Source: DATFLL01 sp035267785
GTDB lineage: Bacteria > Pseudomonadota > Gammaproteobacteria > DATFLL01
DNA length: 56,087 bases
Direction of reading: 5' to 3'
Assembly (NCBI GenBank): GCA_035267785.1
Contig: DATFLL010000088.1
Span: forward strand, 1 to 56,087
The position numbers and the translations under genes are program-made. The notes below the pieces were generated by a model. It was not told the origin of the DNA. It saw nothing but the letters and a program-made list of their open reading frames with translations, and searched no databases. Shown piece by piece: positions 1-7,711 of the stretch. Numbering within the stretch: the stretch's first letter is position 1; each line of letters starts with the position of its first letter.

Positions 1-123
1 CAGGCCTTCGCCAAGCAGCTCAACGACGTGGAGATCGCCTCGATCATCACCTATGAGCGCAACGCCTGGGGCAACAATACCGGCGATGTAATTCAACCGT
101 CTGACGTCAAGGCTGCCCGCTAA
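1..123 (+). CDS. coxB: Cytochrome c oxidase subunit II, C-terminal end (partial)
   Basis: Only the last 40 codons are present; the gene enters from the left edge and stops at TAA 121-123. The visible tail contains YERNAWGNNTGDVIQP, which I recognise as the end of the cytochrome c domain fused to CoxB in many proteobacteria. CoxB takes electrons from cytochrome c through CuA and passes them to subunit I. The gene directly precedes ctaD, as in standard aa3 oxidase operons. The CuA domain lies outside the window and cannot be checked. Confidence 0.87.
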   Translation, partial: QAFAKQLNDVEIASIITYERNAWGNNTGDVIQPSDVKAAR

Positions 124-147
124 GGTGCGGCACGGAGGGCATTTAAA

Positions 148-1728
148 ATGACAACTGCAGCAACGACACACGCAGACCATCACGAAGAGCATCCGACCGG
201 CATCAAACGCTGGTTGTTTACGACCAACCACAAGGACATCGGGACGCTGTACCTGTGGTTCAGCTTCACCATGTTCCTGATCGGCGGTGCCTTCGCCATG
301 ATCATCCGCGCCGAGCTCTTCGAGCCCGGCCTCCAGTTCGTGCAGACGCTCACGTTCAACGAGCTGACCACTATGCACGGTCTAGTCATGATCGTCGGCG
401 CTGTCATGCCGGCCTTCGTCGGTCTGGCGAACTGGCAGGTGCCCATGATGATCGGTGCGCCCGATATGGCATTGCCTCGCATGAACAACTGGAGCTTCTG
501 GATCCTGCCGTTCGCCGGCACGATGCTGCTCAGCACCGTCTTCAAGCAGGGCGGCGGCCCCGACTTCGGTTGGACGGCCTATGCGCCGCTGTCGACCAAG
601 TACGGCCCGCCGAGCACCGACTTCTTCATCTTCTCGGTCCACATGCTGGGTATCTCGTCGATCATGGGCGCGATCAACATCATCGCGACCATCCTGAACA
701 TGCGTGCCCCGGGCATGACCCTGATGAAGATGCCGCTGTTCGTGTGGACCTGGCTGATCACGGCCTTCCTGCTCATCGCCGTGATGCCCGTGCTGGCCGG
801 TGCCGTGACCATGATGCTGACCGACCGCCACTTCGGCACCGCCTTCTTCGATGCGGCCGGCGGCGGCGACCCGGTCCTCTATCAGCACGTGTTCTGGTTC
901 TTCGGTCACCCCGAGGTCTACATCATGATCCTGCCGGCGTTCGGCATCGTCTCGCAGATCATTCCGACCTTCGCCCGCAAGCCGCTGTTCGGCTACAGCT
1001 CCATGGTGTACGCCACGGCCGCCATTGCGTTCCTGTCGTTCATCGTCTGGGCGCACCATATGTTCACGGTGGGCATGCCGGCCGCCGGTGAGCTGTACTT
1101 CATGTACGCAACGGTGCTGATCGCCATCCCGACCGCGGTTAAGGTGTTCAACTGGACGGCGACCATGTGGCGCGGTTCGATGACCTTCGAGACCCCGATG
1201 CTTTGGGCCATCGCCTTCGTGATCCTGTTCACGATCGGCGGGTTCACCGGCCTGATGCTCGGCGTCGTCCCGGCCGACTTCCAGTACCAGGACACCTACT
1301 TCGTGGTGGCGCACTTCCACTACGTGCTGGTGACCGGCGCGGTGTTCGCCATCATCGGCGGCGTCTACTACTGGCTGCCCAAGTGGTGCGGTCACATGTA
1401 TAACGAGACCCTGGCCAAGTGGCACTTCTGGCTGTCCGCCATTTCGGTGAACGTGCTGTTCTTCCCGATGCACTTCGCCGGTCTGGCCGGTATGCCGCGT
1501 CGCATCGCCGACTATGCACCGCAGTTCCAGGACTTCAACGTCGTCTCGAGTATCGGTGGCTTCGCCTTCGGTGCCTCGCAGTTGCTGTTCCTGTTCATCG
1601 TCATCAAGGCGATTCGCGGCGGCGCCAAGGCCACCGATCAGGTCTGGGAAGGTGCCAAGGGTCTGGAGTGGACGATTCCCTCGCCGGCCCCGTACCACAC
1701 CTTCGCGACCGCGCCCGAGGTGAAGTAA
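148..1728 (+). CDS. ctaD: Cytochrome c oxidase subunit I (aa3 type)
   Basis: Catalytic subunit of the aa3 oxidase: it reduces O2 to water at the heme a3-CuB centre and pumps protons across the inner membrane. The 526-residue product has the usual length and about 12 hydrophobic segments. Visible ligands are His77 in TTMHG (heme a), His254 and Tyr258 in GHPEVY (CuB and the cross-linked Tyr), His303-His304 (CuB), and His389 and His391 in AHFHYVL (heme a3 and heme a). The ATG start has a good ribosome binding site, GGAGGG at 134-139. It follows coxB by 24 nt and belongs to the coxB-ctaD-ctaG-ctaE operon. Confidence 0.98.
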   Translation: MTTAATTHADHHEEHPTGIKRWLFTTNHKDIGTLYLWFSFTMFLIGGAFAMIIRAELFEPGLQFVQTLTFNELTTMHGLVMIVGAVMPAFVGLANWQVPMMIGAPDMALPRMNNWSFWILPFAGTMLLSTVFKQGGGPDFGWTAYAPLSTKYGPPSTDFFIFSVHMLGISSIMGAINIIATILNMRAPGMTLMKMPLFVWTWLITAFLLIAVMPVLAGAVTMMLTDRHFGTAFFDAAGGGDPVLYQHVFWFFGHPEVYIMILPAFGIVSQIIPTFARKPLFGYSSMVYATAAIAFLSFIVWAHHMFTVGMPAAGELYFMYATVLIAIPTAVKVFNWTATMWRGSMTFETPMLWAIAFVILFTIGGFTGLMLGVVPADFQYQDTYFVVAHFHYVLVTGAVFAIIGGVYYWLPKWCGHMYNETLAKWHFWLSAISVNVLFFPMHFAGLAGMPRRIADYAPQFQDFNVVSSIGGFAFGASQLLFLFIVIKAIRGGAKATDQVWEGAKGLEWTIPSPAPYHTFATAPEVK

Positions 1729-1812
1729 GACGAGTGACGGACTCCCGCCCGGCGCCCAGGCGCCGGGCGGGGTCGGCTCACCAAACGCGGGCGATGTCCG
1801 CAGGGTAGGACG

Positions 1813-1929
1813 ATGAACGACGAGCAACGCCGGAAGAAGCAGGCCCGGAACAATCGCATCGTGATCACCGTCCTGATCATCATCGCAGCGGGGTTCTACA
1901 TCGCCTCGCTCGTGAATGGCGGACCATAG
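1813..1929 (+). CDS. Small single-pass membrane protein, probable cytochrome oxidase small assembly protein
   Basis: A 38-residue open frame between ctaD and cox11. It has a very basic N-terminus (EQRRKKQARNNR), then one hydrophobic helix (IVITVLIIIAAGFYIASLV) and a short tail, NGGP. An AGGGTAGG stretch lies just upstream of its ATG. The stop is 3 nt before the ctaG start, so the two are probably co-translated. Short proteins of this shape at this position are annotated in other proteobacteria as cytochrome oxidase small assembly proteins. The role here is inferred from position and topology only. The N-in orientation follows from the positive charges. Confidence 0.72.
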   Translation: MNDEQRRKKQARNNRIVITVLIIIAAGFYIASLVNGGP

Positions 1930-1932
1930 ACG

Positions 1933-2565
1933 ATGAGGCAGTCGGGTATCGCGCAACGCAGCCATCGACGGTTGGTCGTGCGCTTGGTTGTGGTCGTGGT
2001 CGCGATGTTCGGCTTCGGCTTTGCACTGGTGCCCTTATACAGCACCTTCTGCAAGGCGCTGGGACTGAACGGGCGCTTTGTCGACATCCAGGACGGCAGC
2101 TACGCCGCGCGCAGCGCGCCGGTGACGGCCGACAAGAACCGGACGGTGACGGTGCAGTTCCTGGCCAGTGTCAACGACGGCCTGGACTGGGAGTTTCGGC
2201 CCTTGGTCCATGAGCTGCGGGTCCATCCGGGCCAGACCTACGAGGTCAAGTACTACGCCCGCAATGCGACGGACCGTGCCGTGGTCGGTCAGGCCGTGCC
2301 GAGTCTGGCGCCGGGGCTGGCGGTGAAGTACTTCACCAAGATGGAGTGTTTCTTCTTCACCCAGCAGACGCTGGCGGCGCGCGAGCAAAAGGAGATGCCC
2401 TTGACGTTCCATGTGGATCCGAGACTGCCGCGCGAGATCACGACGCTGACCCTGGCCTATACCTTCTTCGAGAGCAAGGCGAGGGCCGCCACGAACCAGG
2501 ACGAGGGCAGGCTGGCAAGCGTCCGCCCCGACCAGAACAACAACACCCGCATAAGGCTCGACTAA
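1933..2565 (+). CDS. ctaG: Cytochrome c oxidase assembly protein Cox11/CtaG with altered copper motif
   Basis: Cox11 proteins deliver Cu(I) to the CuB site of subunit I. The 210-residue product has an N-terminal membrane anchor (about residues 17-36), then FCKALGLNG with Cys40, then an immunoglobulin-like periplasmic domain. The usual copper-binding motif is Cys-Phe-Cys-Phe. Here it reads C139-F-F-F142, so the second cysteine is Phe141 (TTC, one base from TGC). The rest of the surrounding motif (FTQQTL, then KEMPLTFHVDP) is normal. The gene lies in the expected place between ctaD and ctaE. The family call is certain; whether the altered motif still works is not known from the sequence. Confidence 0.95.
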   Translation: MRQSGIAQRSHRRLVVRLVVVVVAMFGFGFALVPLYSTFCKALGLNGRFVDIQDGSYAARSAPVTADKNRTVTVQFLASVNDGLDWEFRPLVHELRVHPGQTYEVKYYARNATDRAVVGQAVPSLAPGLAVKYFTKMECFFFTQQTLAAREQKEMPLTFHVDPRLPREITTLTLAYTFFESKARAATNQDEGRLASVRPDQNNNTRIRLD

Positions 2566-2617
2566 CAATACGCGGGACAAATGGCTTGCTTTTCAGCTAC
2601 CAGAGAGAGGGGTAACA

Positions 2618-3502
2618 ATGTCACAAGCACAAGGTAGTTATTATCTGCCCGAACCCAGCCATTGGCCCTTGGTGGGCTCGGTTGGGCTTATCACGCTCCT
2701 GGCGGGCTTTGCCCATTTTCTGCATGGGGGAACCCCCGTCTTCATGTACGTGGGGGCGGCTATCCTGCTGTTCATGATGTTCGGCTGGTTCAGCAAGGTC
2801 GTCGGCGAGAGCGAGCGCGGGCTGTACAACGAACAGGTGGATCGCTCGTTCCGTTGGGGCATGAGCTGGTTCATCTTTTCCGAGGTCATGTTCTTCGCGG
2901 CCTTCTTCGGCGCGCTGTTCTATGTGCGTCACTTCGCGGTGCCCTGGCTGGGCGGTGAGGGCGCCAAGGGCGCGGCCCATGAGCTGTGGGGCAACTTCCA
3001 GGCCACCTGGCCGCTGCTGCACACGCCTCTGGAGGCGATTAAGCCCGATCAGACCGACTTCGCGACCCCGCATTCGGTCATGGACACCTGGGGCATCCCG
3101 GCCATCAATACCCTGATCCTGCTGTCCTCCGGCGTGACCGTGACCTGGGCGCACTGGGGTCTGAAGAAGAACAACCGCGGTCAGCTCATCCTGGGGCTCA
3201 TTCTCACTGTGGCGCTGGGCGTGTTGTTCCTTGCGCTGCAGGCGCACGAGTACGGCGAGGCCTACGAGCACTTCAACATGAAGCTGACCTCGGGTGTCTA
3301 CGGCAGCACGTTCTTCATGCTGACGGGATTCCACGGCCTGCACGTGACCATCGGCGCCATCATGCTGACGGTGATGTTGATCCGCTCTATCAAGGGGCAC
3401 TTCACGCCCAAGCACCACTTCGCGTTCGAGGCCGCGGCGTGGTACTGGCACTTTGTGGACGTGGTCTGGCTGGGCCTGTTTATCTTCGTCTACTGGTTGT
3501 AA
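2618..3502 (+). CDS. ctaE: Cytochrome c oxidase subunit III
   Basis: Structural subunit of the aa3 oxidase that stabilises subunit I and its proton-uptake pathway. The 294-residue protein has about seven transmembrane segments. It shows typical sequence such as RWGMSWFIFSEVMFFAAFFGALFY near residue 85 and FHGLHVTIGAIML and WYWHFVDVVWL near the C-terminus. The ATG start follows GAGAGGGG. It is the last gene of the structural operon and is followed after 12 nt by a strong intrinsic terminator. Confidence 0.97.
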   Translation: MSQAQGSYYLPEPSHWPLVGSVGLITLLAGFAHFLHGGTPVFMYVGAAILLFMMFGWFSKVVGESERGLYNEQVDRSFRWGMSWFIFSEVMFFAAFFGALFYVRHFAVPWLGGEGAKGAAHELWGNFQATWPLLHTPLEAIKPDQTDFATPHSVMDTWGIPAINTLILLSSGVTVTWAHWGLKKNNRGQLILGLILTVALGVLFLALQAHEYGEAYEHFNMKLTSGVYGSTFFMLTGFHGLHVTIGAIMLTVMLIRSIKGHFTPKHHFAFEAAAWYWHFVDVVWLGLFIFVYWL

Positions 3503-3514
3503 TCAACCGGCGCG

Positions 3515-3553
3515 GAAAAAAGGCGCTGCCAGATTGCAGCGCCTTTTTTCTTG
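3515..3553. terminator. Bidirectional intrinsic terminator after ctaE
   Basis: A 15-bp perfect stem at 3515-3529 and 3536-3550 (core AAAAAAGGCGCTGC) closes a 6-nt loop and ends in a T run on the + strand. The A run at the other side gives a T run on the - strand. It can therefore end both the ctaE transcript and the converging DUF2909 gene. Confidence 0.93.
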
Positions 3554-3601
3554 CAGCCCCGGCGGCGAGCTCGCCGCTTGGGTAAGTATAAAAATCTTGT
3601 A

Positions 3602-3814
3602 TCAGTGCGGCACGACGCCGTGTGGTGTAATGAGCCCGGTCGCGTAGCCGATCATGAGCAGGATGAACAGCGCCAACGAGAGCGCGATACGCACGGTCAG
3701 CGCCTTGACAGTCCGGTCGGACTGGCCGTGGTCCTTGAGCATGGTGTACAGGGCGGTGCCCAGGCTGCCGAGAATTATTAAGAGGACGAAAACGACGAAG
3801 GCTTTGGCAATCAT
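3602..3814 (-). CDS. DUF2909-type twin transmembrane protein
   Basis: A 70-residue protein made almost entirely of two hydrophobic helices (IAKAFVVFVLLIILGSLGTALY and IALSLALFILLMIGYATGLI). They are joined by a charged loop with KDHGQSDRTVKALTVRI. This two-helix layout with a K-rich, RT-containing loop matches my knowledge of DUF2909 proteins, which lie beside aa3 oxidase genes in gammaproteobacteria. The ATG at 3814 is preferred over an upstream in-frame ATG at 3874, which would overlap surf1 and add residues without a hydrophobic or conserved pattern. It is divergent from surf1 and convergent with ctaE. A role in oxidase assembly is only suggested by position. Confidence 0.78.
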   Translation of the reverse strand: MIAKAFVVFVLLIILGSLGTALYTMLKDHGQSDRTVKALTVRIALSLALFILLMIGYATGLITPHGVVPH

Positions 3815-3858
3815 GGGGGGAACCGGGAGACAAATGAGTGTGACGGTCAGTATACCCC

Positions 3859-4698
3859 ATGATGCACGGCGCACAGAACCCGCCGCGATGGTCGATGCGA
3901 GTCGGTAAACGCCAGTTTCGCCCGCGCCTGTGGCCGACCATCGCCACTTTGGTGTTGTTGCCGATACTCATCGCGTTGGGCTTTTGGCAGCTGGACCGGG
4001 CGCAGGAGAAGCGCGAGATTCAGCAGCGCTTCGAGCAGCGAACCCGGGAGGCGCCGTTGGTGCTCGGCGCCCGTCTGGTCGACTCGCCAAAGGCGGTGCA
4101 TTATCGGCGCGCCACCGCGCGCGGTGTGTTCGACGCCAAGCACCAGCTGCTCATCGACAACAAGGTCTATGAGGGCAAGGCCGGTTATGATGTGCTGACG
4201 CCGCTGCGCATCCAGGGCACCGACACCTGGGTGCTGGTCAACCGCGGTTGGGTGCCTCAGGGCCCGTCCCGCAAGGATATCCCCACCGTGCCGGTGCCCG
4301 AGGGAACGGTCGAGGTGCACGGACTGATCGAGCTGCCCGATGGCAAGCCGCTTTTTGTCGGCGGGGATTACCGCGAGGGCAGCGGGTGGCCGTCGGTGGC
4401 TCTGTGGCTGGACCTGGCGCGCTACGCGAAGCAGACCGGCTATCGAGTGCAGCCCTTCGAACTGCTGCAGGATCCCAAGGACCCGGGGAACTATCCGCGC
4501 CAGTGGCAGATCGTGACGCTGCCGCCGGAGAAGAGCGTAAGTTACGCCGTTCAGTGGTTCACCATGGCGGCCGCGCTCGTGATTATCTACATCGTGGTCA
4601 ATCTGCGCCGCACACCGACTGGCGGCGGACCCGCCGGTCCGAGCGCCGGGAAAGACGAAACCGAATTAAGCGAGGCAGGAGAATCCGAACATGACTGA
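3859..4698 (+). CDS. SURF1 family cytochrome oxidase assembly protein
   Basis: SURF1 proteins assist insertion of heme A into subunit I. The 279-residue product has an N-terminal helix (LWPTIATLVLLPILIALGFWQLDRA) followed by the typical EKREIQQRFEQR. It has the GYDVLTPLR and VLVNRGWVP motifs in the periplasmic part and a second helix near residues 235-253. No convincing ribosome binding site is visible for ATG 3859 or the alternative in-frame ATG at 3895, so the start is uncertain by 12 codons. The stop overlaps the next gene by 8 nt. The tail is rich in Gly, Pro and acidic residues. Confidence 0.93.
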   Translation: MMHGAQNPPRWSMRVGKRQFRPRLWPTIATLVLLPILIALGFWQLDRAQEKREIQQRFEQRTREAPLVLGARLVDSPKAVHYRRATARGVFDAKHQLLIDNKVYEGKAGYDVLTPLRIQGTDTWVLVNRGWVPQGPSRKDIPTVPVPEGTVEVHGLIELPDGKPLFVGGDYREGSGWPSVALWLDLARYAKQTGYRVQPFELLQDPKDPGNYPRQWQIVTLPPEKSVSYAVQWFTMAAALVIIYIVVNLRRTPTGGGPAGPSAGKDETELSEAGESEHD

Positions 4699-5323
4699 GC
4701 CGATGTCCAAACGCGCCCTGACGCGCCAGCGCCTGACGCTGATCGGCATCGCGCTTCTGTTCCTGTCGCCGATGCTCGCCGCGTGGATCACCTGGCACTA
4801 CATGCAGCGTCACGGCGTGACCTCGACCGTCAATCACGGCGAGCTGGTAAGCCCGGCCCATCCGCTGACCGCCTTCAGCCTCCGGGATATCAAGGGCAAT
4901 GTCTTCACGCTCGGGGATCTGCGCGGCAAGTGGAATCTCGTCTATCTCGGCGGCAACGACTGCGACGCCGGTTGCAGGAAGGTTCTGTACAAGATGCGCC
5001 AGGCGCGCCTGGCCCAGGGTGGAGAGATGCGCCGCGTGCGCCGAATCTATATCATGAGCGCGCCCGGGGGGCCCGCCCCTGGTCTGGTTCGGGCGCTGGA
5101 CGAGTTCACCGGCACGACAGCACTGACCGGCACGGCGGCGGCGCTGGCCTCGGTGCGGGCGCAATTCGAGCAGGCTGCGCCGCAGCCGTCCGATGCGCGC
5201 ACGGGCTGGCTTTATATCGTCGATCCCATCGGTAACATCATGATGCGCTACGCCCCGGGGTTTGCCGGCCCCGGCCTGGTCAAGGACCTGGAGCGGCTGC
5301 TGCGTGTCTCGCAAGTCGGATGA
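4691..5323 (+). CDS. SCO-like thioredoxin-fold membrane protein
   Basis: A 210-residue protein with one N-terminal membrane helix (about residues 16-36) and a periplasmic thioredoxin-like domain. Between SURF1 and CtaA this position is usually taken by a SCO/cytochrome oxidase biogenesis relative. The domain has FSLRDIKGNVFTLGDLRGKW, then a CxxxC pair (CDAGC), as in SCO copper chaperones. The C-terminal His normally found before the strand equivalent to YLIDPDG is not apparent here (the region reads DARTGWLYIVDPIGN). ATG 4691 follows AGGAGA and overlaps surf1, which implies coupled translation. It may be a thiol reductant rather than a copper carrier; this is inference. Confidence 0.8.
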   Translation: MTEPMSKRALTRQRLTLIGIALLFLSPMLAAWITWHYMQRHGVTSTVNHGELVSPAHPLTAFSLRDIKGNVFTLGDLRGKWNLVYLGGNDCDAGCRKVLYKMRQARLAQGGEMRRVRRIYIMSAPGGPAPGLVRALDEFTGTTALTGTAAALASVRAQFEQAAPQPSDARTGWLYIVDPIGNIMMRYAPGFAGPGLVKDLERLLRVSQVG

Positions 5324-5339
5324 GGCACGGAAACCGTCG

Positions 5340-6368
5340 ATGAATCAACCGTTGTTCGTAAAGTTGTCGCTCCTCGCCACCGCCCTGGCCCTGGTCGTGG
5401 TCGTCCTGGGGGCCTATGTGCGCCTGAACAACGCCGGTCTGGGTTGTCCCGATTGGCCCGGCTGCTACGGCCATCTCACGGTGCCGACCAGCAGCCACGC
5501 CGTTGCCAAGGCCGACCAGGCTTACCCCCATCGCCCGGTCGAGGCGCACAAGGCCTGGAAGGAGATGATCCACCGCTACTTTGCCGGCACCCTGGGCTTG
5601 ATCGTTTTCGCCCTCGCCGCCATTGCGTGGTGGCGTCGGCGCCACGGCGTGCCCGACCAACTGGTGGGAGTGCCCAGCTTCCTGGTCGTGTTGATCGTGT
5701 TTCAGGCGCTGCTGGGCATGTGGACCGTCACGCTGCTGGTCAGCCCCCCAATCGTCATGGCGCATCTGCTCGGGGGAATGACGACCCTCGCCCTGCTGTG
5801 GTGGTTGAGCTTGCGCCAAAGCGGTCTGCTCGCCGCCCAGGGGGGCGTCGACCAGGCCATACGGCGCCTGCGCCCTTGGGCGCTGGCCGGCCTGGTCATC
5901 CTGGTGTGCCAGCTCGCGCTCGGCGGCTGGACCAGCGCCAACTACGCTGCACTGGTGTGCCCGGACTTTCCGACCTGTCAGGGCCAGTGGTGGCCCCATA
6001 TGGACTTCAGTGACGCCTTCACGCTCTGGCATACCACGGGCGTGAACTACGAGGGCGGGGTCCTGCCCAACGATGCGCGCGTGGCGATCCACGTTACGCA
6101 TCGCCTCGGGGCCCTGGTGACTTTCCTGTTCCTGGGCACGCTGGGCATGGCCACCCTGCGGGCCCCGGTGGGGCGCGCGGCTCGGCGTATCGGAGCCGTG
6201 CTGCTCGTGGTCCTGCTGGCGCAGGTATCGCTGGGCATTGCCAACGTCGAGCTCAGCCTGCCGCTGCCCGTTGCGGTGGCACATAACGGCGTGGCCGCGT
6301 TATTGCTGCTGACCGTCGTGGCGCTCAATCACAGTCTGCGCCCACGGAAGACGCGTACCCATATATAA
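5340..6368 (+). CDS. ctaA: Heme A synthase
   Basis: Converts heme O to heme A by oxidising the C8 methyl group, which supplies the cofactor of the aa3 oxidase. The 342-residue protein has about eight membrane helices in two related halves. Each half carries a conserved Cys-containing loop: NAGLGCPDWPGCYG near residue 24 and VCPDFPTCQGQWWP near residue 205. Conserved His residues lie in helices, for example HRYFAG and HVTHRLG. I chose ATG 5340 (MNQPLFVKL) because upstream in-frame codons run back through the SCO-like gene and resemble no family sequence. It lies 16 nt after that gene and 21 nt before ctaB. Confidence 0.95.
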   Translation: MNQPLFVKLSLLATALALVVVVLGAYVRLNNAGLGCPDWPGCYGHLTVPTSSHAVAKADQAYPHRPVEAHKAWKEMIHRYFAGTLGLIVFALAAIAWWRRRHGVPDQLVGVPSFLVVLIVFQALLGMWTVTLLVSPPIVMAHLLGGMTTLALLWWLSLRQSGLLAAQGGVDQAIRRLRPWALAGLVILVCQLALGGWTSANYAALVCPDFPTCQGQWWPHMDFSDAFTLWHTTGVNYEGGVLPNDARVAIHVTHRLGALVTFLFLGTLGMATLRAPVGRAARRIGAVLLVVLLAQVSLGIANVELSLPLPVAVAHNGVAALLLLTVVALNHSLRPRKTRTHI

Positions 6369-6389
6369 GTATCCGAGGAGGATGGCACC

Positions 6390-7319
6390 ATGCACGACTC
6401 CGTAACGAACCCGTTGACCCGCCTGACGTGGATTCGGCACTGGCGGGACTACTACGAGCTGTGCAAGCCCCGTGTGGTCGCGTTGATCGTCTTCACCGCC
6501 ATGGTGGGTATGTTTCTGGCTACGCCGGGCCTGGTCCCCTGGCCCGCGCTCGTCTTCGGGACCCTGGGAATCGGGCTCTCGGCGGCCTCCGCGGCGGCGG
6601 TCAACCAGCTGGTCGACCAGCCGGTCGACTCGCTCATGGGGCGCACCAGCCGCCGGCCGTTGCCGACGGGCAATCTCACCGCGGGCCAGGCGGTCGCTTT
6701 CGCGCTGCTGATCGGCGCATTGGGCCTGGGTCTGCTCGTCGCCTACGTGAACGTGTTGACCGCCGTGCTCACGTTCTGCTCGCTGATCGGCTATGCCGTC
6801 ATCTATACGATGTTCCTCAAGCGGGCCACGCCGCAGAACATCGTGATCGGCGGGGCGGCCGGCGCCGCGCCGCCCGTGCTCGGCTGGACGGCAGTGACGG
6901 GCCACATCGATCCCAACTCGCTGTGGCTGTTCCTGATCATCTTCGCCTGGACGCCGCCCCATTTCTGGGCGCTTGCCATTCATCGGCGCGAGGAATACGC
7001 CAAGGCCGACATCCCCATGCTGCCCGTGACCCACGGCGTCGCGTTCACCCGGCTGCACGTGCTGCTCTACACCATCGTCCTGATGGGCGTGACCGTGATG
7101 CCGTATCTGACCGGCATGAGCGGCACTTTCTACCTGGTGGTCACCCTTTTCCTGGATGCGGTCTTTCTGGCCTATGCGGTCGGGCTATATCTGCGCTGCA
7201 CGGATCGCCTTGCCATCAAGACGTTCGCCTACTCGATCGTCTACCTGATGGCGCTGTTCGCCGCTCTGCTCGTCGACCACTACCTGCCCCAGCTCGCCCA
7301 GCTGTTCGGGGCCGCCTGA
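6390..7319 (+). CDS. ctaB: Heme O synthase (protoheme IX farnesyltransferase)
   Basis: Transfers a farnesyl group to heme B to give heme O, the substrate of CtaA. The 309-residue UbiA-family membrane protein has nine or so helices. The first prenyl-diphosphate binding loop reads NQLVDQPVDSLMGRTSRRPLP, and the family sequence GGAAGAAPPVLGW and FAWTPPHFWALA follow. A clear GAGGAGG at 6376-6382 precedes the ATG. It is the last gene of the heme A branch of the aa3 cluster. A 20-nt hairpin overlaps its stop codon. Confidence 0.97.
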   Translation: MHDSVTNPLTRLTWIRHWRDYYELCKPRVVALIVFTAMVGMFLATPGLVPWPALVFGTLGIGLSAASAAAVNQLVDQPVDSLMGRTSRRPLPTGNLTAGQAVAFALLIGALGLGLLVAYVNVLTAVLTFCSLIGYAVIYTMFLKRATPQNIVIGGAAGAAPPVLGWTAVTGHIDPNSLWLFLIIFAWTPPHFWALAIHRREEYAKADIPMLPVTHGVAFTRLHVLLYTIVLMGVTVMPYLTGMSGTFYLVVTLFLDAVFLAYAVGLYLRCTDRLAIKTFAYSIVYLMALFAALLVDHYLPQLAQLFGAA

Positions 7320-7327
7320 GCGGCCCC
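7308..7327. terminator. GC-rich hairpin at the ctaB stop, possible terminator
   Basis: GGGGCCGC at 7308-7315 pairs perfectly with GCGGCCCC at 7320-7327 around a 4-nt loop containing the TGA. No T run follows, so it is a weak candidate for an intrinsic terminator. It may instead protect the 3' end of the message. Confidence 0.35.
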
Positions 7328-7491
7328 GGTCGGCATGGGCCGGCCCCGTGCCCGGACGCCGTGCGCACGGCCCTGCCAAAAACCCCCAAATCCCGGCCCG
7401 TTATCGGTTGAGATGCCCCACGGCACGCCGCCGTGGTCGTGCGGGCGCTCGTGTCGGCACCGCAAGCCATTGAAACAAGGTGGGAATTGAC

Positions 7492-7505
7492 TTGATCCGG
7501 ATCAA
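7492..7505 (+). promoter_or_regulatory. FNR/ANR-type binding site for the cco operon
   Basis: TTGATCCGGATCAA matches the FNR/ANR consensus TTGAT-N4-ATCAA exactly. A TATATA at 7529-7534 would put the transcription start near 7541. The box centre then lies at about -42, the class II activator position. This predicts activation of ccoNOQP when oxygen is low, as known for cbb3 operons. The FNR gene itself is not in the window. Confidence 0.85.
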
Positions 7506-7580
7506 GGTTCGTTAGCTCGGCCGCGTGGTATATACACCGGTCCCTCGGGTCCGCGTTCTATACTTGACTGTCTACGCGAC

Positions 7581-7610
7581 TTGCCTGGAGCTCAATTTCT
7601 AAATTATCAT
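7581..7610 (+). promoter_or_regulatory. Possible second sigma-70-like promoter for ccoN
   Basis: TTGCCT at 7581-7586 and TATCAT at 7605-7610 are separated by 18 bases. The -10 matches 5 of 6 and the -35 matches 4 of 6 consensus positions. It would give a basal transcript shorter than that from the FNR-dependent start. Confidence 0.35.
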
Positions 7611-7711
7611 ATTCGGATATTTTAATTTTCCGTGAACTTTTTCCAGAGTGGGCGGCCTGCCGGCCGATGACCCCCTTCGTGCGATAAGAATCTTCAAAGC
7701 GAGGCGACGCA

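Larger units (their letters stand above)
7328..7711 (+). promoter_or_regulatory. Intergenic control region of the cbb3 operon
   Basis: These 384 bases hold no gene I can support. The first half is GC-rich. The second half carries an FNR/ANR box (7492-7505), a -10-like TATATA (7529-7534), a possible second promoter (7581-7610) and a markedly AT-rich leader (about 7594-7640). The ccoN ribosome binding site, GAGGCG, is at 7701-7706. Confidence 0.75.

Noticed and set aside
382..1965. Long open frame on the - strand opposite ctaD (527 codons)
   Set aside because: It mirrors ctaD in a GC-rich genome, has no family features and is full of His/Arg/Asp typical of shadow frames.
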